Shown: one piece after another, positions 59,032 through 64,000 of the stretch
Layout of the letters: each line of letters starts with the position of its first letter
Numbering within the stretch: the stretch's first letter is position 1
DNA from: Halichondria panicea
Taxonomy: Eukaryota > Porifera > Demospongiae > Suberitida > Halichondriidae
NCBI RefSeq assembly: GCF_963675165.1
Contig: NC_087377.1
Coordinates: 14,318,198 to 14,382,197 of the forward strand
DNA length: 64,000 nucleotides
Direction: 5' to 3'
Program-made: the position numbers and the translations under genes
The notes under the pieces: generated by a model
The model's database searches: none
Seen by the model: only the letters and a program-made list of their open reading frames with translations
Told to the model about the DNA's origin: nothing

Positions 59032-59224
59032 TTACTTATTCAACAATCGTTTCATCTTCTGGAGGGATGCTTGGAGTTGTTAAAGTATCACTTCGTTTGA
59101 TGTGATATTGAACTTTGACCAGGATATAATAAGGAATGTGGGTCTTTAAGACTCGTGGATATAGTACCTCCTCTGCTCTACACATTCATAACCACACATA
59201 CCCTCCCCATGCATGCTTTCACAG

Positions 59225-61329
59225 GTCTTCTTTGGTCGACACAAGGAAAATGGTGCTTTCTATGCCATAAAAGTCCTACAAAAGAAAGCAATCATCAAAC
59301 ACAGCGAGGTTGAACGCATATTAGCCAAGAGAAGCGTCGCGATCCACCCATTTCTAGTGAAGCTACATTACTCCTTTCAGACAAAGAAAAAGCTGTATTT
59401 TTTGTTGGACTATGTGAATGGTGGAAAGCTGTCCTCTTATCTGCGAAGACAGAAAAATAATGTGTTTGATGAGCACAGTGCAAGGTGAGTATATATAGTT
59501 AGACGCCAGTATACATTATGCTTAAGCGGCTTATTTATAGGTAGCTTCTATAAACTGCCGAGCTATATAGTGCTTGCAGCCTAGAGAGTAAAATACCACA
59601 ATAGGGTCAGTATAGTTGTACCCTTAAATGTATCTCAAGATTGGCTAAGGAATTGTGCTGATAACATTTTATAGGGGAATGAATAAGCTACAACATTATT
59701 TTTAAAATATTTCCCCAAAAGTTGTTGTAGTGGAAAATCATTTTAAGTGAAAATGGATGATCGTAAAAAAATATGTGTAACATAAAAATTTAATATCTAA
59801 CTTTGTATCAAAAGATAGAGAATTTATTAACTATTAATGCGCAAAAACAATTAGACCTTAGCCGATAAATTTGCTTGAGTTCCATTGCTAAGCAAAAAGG
59901 CACCCAATAATTGAGTTAGTAATCAGTTTGTGTACATAATGTAAACTTTACGAAACCATGCATAATGTTAGAATAAACTATTCATGAATGTTGTGCCAGA
60001 GTTCCCTTACCTTAGCCGACAATGATTGGTCTTTTCCATCGCTAAGCAATTGTCTACTATAGAACATTTTTGCTCTTATATAAACCACCACATAAACATC
60101 ACCTTTGGAAACAATTTTGACCATATTTTAGAGTATTCTTTTATATACACAATGGTATCAGCAAAATTTCTTAGAAATGTTCCCATCACAAGATATTCAC
60201 ATTTATGTACCAATACCAGCAAATTTGCGTTTTTTTACTCTCTAGATCGCATGCAAGTACTGTATATGCATAATTATATAGACATGAGTACGTGCATGCC
60301 TTACAGTGTGTTGAGGGTATATCTATAATTATAGGTGTAGGTATGTAGAGAGAGAGAGAGAGAGAGAGAGATTTTTGCTTTCATATTATATGTGAATGAG
60401 CATGTTCTTAAGTTTTCAAGATGGCCTTATCAACTCAAAACACACATACAATTGAGACTTCAAGTCTCTCAAAATAGGATTAACCGTACTAGCGGATGGT
60501 TTTGCAAATGAGCAGAAAATTGACCCTTTGCGATCCAACCATTGCGTTCTGGCAAGGATCGTGTGTATTTATACTAGTACTTATTTAGGTTTTGCATGCG
60601 ATGCATGCAACCCTCGCAAAGTTTGCATATGTTTGATGCGAAACGTTCTAGTAATACGTCATAAATTATATATTTATTGCTCAACAATATTTTCCTTACA
60701 GATTCTATGCTGCTGAGATCACCTCTGCCCTCGAGTACCTACACGGTCTCAGTATTATCTATTGGGATCTCAATCTTGAAAACATCCTACTGGATGCTAA
60801 CGGTCACATCATACTAACAGACCTTGGACTCCGCAAAGAAGAGGTCACATTTCGAGAGACAGTAACAACTTCTGGCATCCCCAAATGCCCAGCCCCTGAG
60901 GTGCTCAGAAATGAAGAATACGATTTCAGCGTCGACTGGTGGTGTCTAGGCGTGGTAACCTATGAAATGATGTGTGGGCAGGCACCAGTAAATTTTTATT
61001 CTGAAGATGGTTCTCAAAAGCACAAGAATATTATTCAGATGCCACTACATATAAATTCCCGTGCACAAGACCTGCTCGAAAAATTGCTACAAGACAAAAA
61101 TAATCGATTAGGTGATGCTAAAGACATTAAGGCTCACATGTTTTTCAATTCCATCAACTGGGATTACCTGTTTGATAAGCGATTGAAGCCTCCGTTCAAC
61201 CCTCCTCCGGTAAAGGATACCCTCAAACTTGGAGATTTTGGGTCTGAGCTTACTGCCGTGGCTATTTCTGGCGCACAGGGTGTGCCATGTGTGAGCATTG
61301 CTGACGACACTTTTAATGTAATGAACTAG
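59225..61329 (+). CDS. 5'-truncated AGC-family (SGK/AKT-like) probable pseudokinase
   Basis: Two exons in frame: 59225-59484 and 60702-61329 (TAG). The first opens VFFGRHKENGAFYAIKVLQK, so the exon with the glycine loop is missing; nothing like it lies between the duplication edge (59031) and 59225. ATP-binding Lys (YAIK) is present. The helix-C Glu of the ERNVL-type motif is Lys (ILAKRSV). The catalytic loop reads YWDLNLEN instead of YRDLKPEN: Asp and Asn kept, Arg and Lys lost. DFG is DLG. The T-loop Thr region VTTSGIP lacks the usual GTPEY. APE (CPAPEV) and DWWCLG are kept. The C-lobe runs to the AGC tail (WDYLFDKRLKPPFNPPP) and ends DDTFNVMN without a clear hydrophobic motif. Open over 296 codons, so the C-lobe may still be expressed as a binding or scaffold protein. 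Located 537 bp upstream of A4. Confidence 0.75.
59485..60701 (+). other. Kinase intron with dispersed repeat
   Basis: 1.2-kb intron between the two kinase exons (GTGAGT...TTACAG). 59810-60250 matches the dispersed repeat at 45270-45510 and 57800-58050 (GGTCTTTTCCAT, ACAATGGTATCAGCA, TTACTCTCTAG). 60347-60371 is a GA microsatellite. Confidence 0.7.
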
Positions 61330-61540
61330 TTACCAAAGTATGTGTGTGTTCTTAACGACTGTGTATCATCAGTCTGTGAAGCTTTATAATAATATTATTT
61401 CAATTTTTTGTTAGATCTATAGTTGAATGTGATTGTTTTGCGGTCTACCTGCTATGATTGATTATTGCAACAGGGAAGCAAAAAATTAAGGGAGTTAACT
61501 CTCTGGTAAAACATTCTGGGACAGTGAGTATGCCCTACAA

Positions 61541-61607
61541 TAGCCTCAATCCCAGGCCGATTCGTCTCCAATTGAACGCTAGGTCGCCTCCTCGAGGCTA
61601 GTCCTAC
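61541..61607. repeat. Short foldback of the AGCCTCGATCCCAGGCCG family
   Basis: TAGCCTCAATCCCAGGCCGA at the left and GAGGCTA at the right form a small inverted repeat. Related words occur at 5178-5195, 40207-40225, 48112-48130 and 53628-53650. Confidence 0.5.
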
Positions 61608-61767
61608 AATTGATTGCATGTGATTTACGAGATTTTTATGTGTATCATAATAATTATTTTATGTTTACCACTTGTACAATTCTCACTGTTATATAGTGTT
61701 TATGAGATTGTGCCTTTATACAATCATGTATTGACATGAATTCCTGATATTAATTGACAATACTGCA

Positions 61768-61777
61768 ACAGGAAGCA
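61768..61777 (+). promoter_or_regulatory. Conserved ACAGGAAGCA box upstream of receptor A4
   Basis: Same ten bases, 98 bp before the A4 start codon. Confidence 0.4.
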
Positions 61778-61865
61778 GATAAAGACTTTAAACAGTCATG
61801 ATTTATACACAGTTATATTGCTAAGTTACTCACTTACTCAGAAGCTAAGGCTATACCCAATTACT

Positions 61866-64000
61866 ATGCTGAAATATTATACAAGATGCTTTGTAATCTT
61901 TCTGCTAAGCTGGTTATACTACTGTCAAGGTAAGTGAAACAATTTTATTCTAGAGACTCTTTATTGACTTAATTGTGGACAATAATTATATAGGAATGTC
62001 AGTAAGTGTAATTACGGATGATGGAAAAGATACACTTTCTGGTTTGTACTGTTCTACTACTGTTAAACTTATCTGCAATGTTACAAATCTTCCTTTTGTG
62101 CAATGGACATACAATACCAGCAAACAAGTAATTGTTAGTTTTCAACCTGATAGTGTAGTACGTAATCTCGACCCAATCGTAGCATTTCCATTTTACCAGT
62201 TAACACAGTTCAATGCATACAAAAACCAAATGAATCAGTCACGAATTAACGCTTCAACAATTCTCACTGTTGATCTCTCAGAGCTCTACAACCAGAATAT
62301 TAAAACTATTTCTTGTGGTTCTTTTGTTTTAAACAAGACAGTGCCAGTGAATATCAGCATCTTGCAGCCATCCTTTCCTTCTGTTAGTCCTCAAGTTTAT
62401 ACAGCTGTGATCGTACGCTATAACTTCGGACTTATATTTAGTGTAGATGTATCATGGAGGAAATTTCAGGTAAGTATAGTGCTTAAGACATAAAGATTTG
62501 AATGCGCACTGCACGGCTGCTATAGCAACCAGATTGTCCTGAATACGAAAATTTCCAAGAATACCTCATCAATGTCACTGGATGTGGGTGGACGTGGATC
62601 AACCCAAGCACCTGTCAAGATAATATTTGCTCGTCAGTTTTCAGTAATTGTACAGATAATATGAGTGAAATTACCCTACAAGCCAAGATTGCTGACACTG
62701 AGAGTGAACCAGTAGTTTACCCCACATCTATTGGTGAGAGCTTTAACTTGGTAGTATTACATTTATTGATCGTTTTTATTTATTTACAGATTACTATAAT
62801 CAATATTTCCGACCTGCTGTTAATCAGTCGTCGAAATGCCAAGTTCATGTTCAGTGCTTACCTATTCATAGATATGTTAGAGGAAATCAAACGTGTACCA
62901 TTCGATACACTACAGATCCCAAATATGGAAATCTATCAAATCCTATCATGAATCCTGTTGGCACAACACCTGTCTTACTTTCACACATCACACCTGGTTC
63001 TATGTACTACTTTGAGTTCTCAGTGTTGGTGAATGATACCTTACTGATCGCAGAGAGAATTGAGTACGTTACAGAATCAGGAGGTACGGGAAGGAATTTT
63101 TCTTGAGATAATAATTTAGAGCCACTTCAATTGGCAAGATCTTGTCTCATAACATGTGTGCATGCATGCTCATTTTCTACAATATATACTGCACACACCT
63201 ACAGAATCGTTCCAGTTGGGTGGAAGAGAAGGCGTCATCATTGCCATTACATCAGGTTTCTTAGGATGCTCTACTGTACACACTATAATCGTAATGTGCC
63301 AATTAAAATTGAATAGTAAGTATAATTATTATATATATACGTTAATTTTTGTCACTCATATCAGTATTGGTATAATAATAATTATAGTATTATGATAATT
63401 ATTGCAGAGGGTCATCCTACAGTTTCCAGGTTCATTTCTAACAAACACATTCAAATCTTGATGGCACTGATCCTCTTCATGTTCTTTATTGCGTGTGGAA
63501 CTCTGTTGACAACCTTTGCGATTATTTCAAATGGTGCGTATTGCCAACTCTCATTTGCAATACTTTGTGTGACATTGTTTTTAATACAGATGTGTGTTTA
63601 TTGAATCAAGAAGTTCCCAACAGTTTGCTTGATGCAATGTTAGTAATTTCATGTGTTGGGATAGGAATCCTTCTCCTCTATTGGGTCTTCAGACGATATA
63701 AAATATATAAGCAGCCCACTAAAGGTAACTTGGAGAGAGTAATTAATGTTGTATACATCTTTTCATACATCTTATTTTGTGTATAGGAACCCAAAACAAG
63801 CCTGAAAACATGACGTATGTTCTTCCTTTATCATGCAGTACAGTTAATTATGTAATATAGGTCTCATTGCGACTATGCTCTTCGTTCGAACATCTCTTCA
63901 CAAAGAGCTCAATATAACACTCAAGAGTCACCTGAGGTAATTAAATTGTGTTTCAAATTAAGACAATTTATTTTGCTATTCAGAAGACACCTGATTCTCA
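61866..64000 (+). CDS. Receptor A4: Ig/FN3-like, three-membrane-segment receptor, cut by window end
   Basis: Exons: 61866-61929, 61994-62469, 62526-62733, 62790-63083, 63205-63315, 63408-63533, 63590-63724, 63787-63814, 63861-63936 and 63984 to beyond 64000; all junctions keep frame. The signal peptide (MLKYYTRCFVIFLLSWLYYC) is intact, unlike A3. Ig-like: CSTTVKLIC, VQWTYNTSK, LTVDLSELYNQ, ISCGS. FN3-like: VDVSWRKFQ joined to QPDCPEYENFQEYL. The membrane-proximal domain has CLPIHRYVRGNQ and MYYFEFSVLVND. Three membrane exons follow, the last with MLVISCVGIGILLLYWVF. The last complete tail exons match A3, so the cut-off exon should encode the same KxNxSY tail. Lies directly downstream of the kinase. 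Same inferred role as the other A receptors. Confidence 0.83.

Noticed and set aside
59225-61329. Active protein kinase
   Set aside because: Glycine-loop exon absent and helix-C Glu, HRD Arg and catalytic-loop Lys replaced; described as a probable pseudokinase.

Overview
This window looks like eukaryotic, probably animal, DNA. Genes are split by short GT-AG introns (about 45 to 100 bases), the DNA is AT-rich, and it is full of short inverted-repeat DNA elements and broken retroelements. No operons, Shine-Dalgarno sites, rRNA or confident tRNA genes were seen. The compact introns and Ig/FN3 receptors with tyrosine-bearing tails suggest an early-branching metazoan, most likely a demosponge. That assignment is an inference from style, not a database match.

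Layout. 1-4.9 kb: the 3' part of a gene built from seven nearly identical 89-codon exons, separated by identical 45-base introns, with two degenerate copies and a terminal exon downstream. 4.9-17.5 kb: gene-poor DNA with foldback elements, a GGTGTG-rich satellite, a 1-kb inverted-repeat element and a decayed Ty3/Gypsy element. 17.9-23.1 kb: receptor A1. 24.7-26.3 kb: a broken Ginger-like integrase/Ulp1-protease gene. 28.8-31.4 kb: receptor A2, followed by kinase and receptor fragments. 36.6-39.6 kb: receptor A3, again followed by kinase and receptor fragments. 42.9-44.5 kb: receptor B1 (minus strand). 46-50.6 kb: Ulp1/PHD, reverse-transcriptase and integrase fragments. 51.9-52.9 kb: receptor C. 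53.5-57 kb: fragments of B, kinase and A, then the broken copy B2. 59.2-61.3 kb: a 5'-truncated AGC-type pseudokinase. 61.9 kb to the end: receptor A4, cut by the window edge.

The central observation is a tandemly duplicated receptor cluster. Family A proteins (about 685 aa) have a signal peptide, an Ig-like domain, an FN3-like domain split by a phase-0 intron, a second membrane-proximal domain, three hydrophobic segments each in its own phase 1-1 exon, and a cytoplasmic tail rich in tyrosine motifs. Family B (442 aa) has a related Ig+FN3 head with the same split-FN3 intron but one membrane segment. Family C (301 aa) has a different Ig head. Tails of A, B and C share a short motif of the form [IVM]xLxxNxSY or NxAY, and A and B share a C-terminal EYDY box. 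A1 keeps the family head but carries a wholly different tail. Fragments of an AGC kinase recur beside the A genes. Together this resembles an expanding, recombining set of immune-type or self-recognition receptors with swappable signalling tails. The domain content is read from the sequence; the function is inferred.
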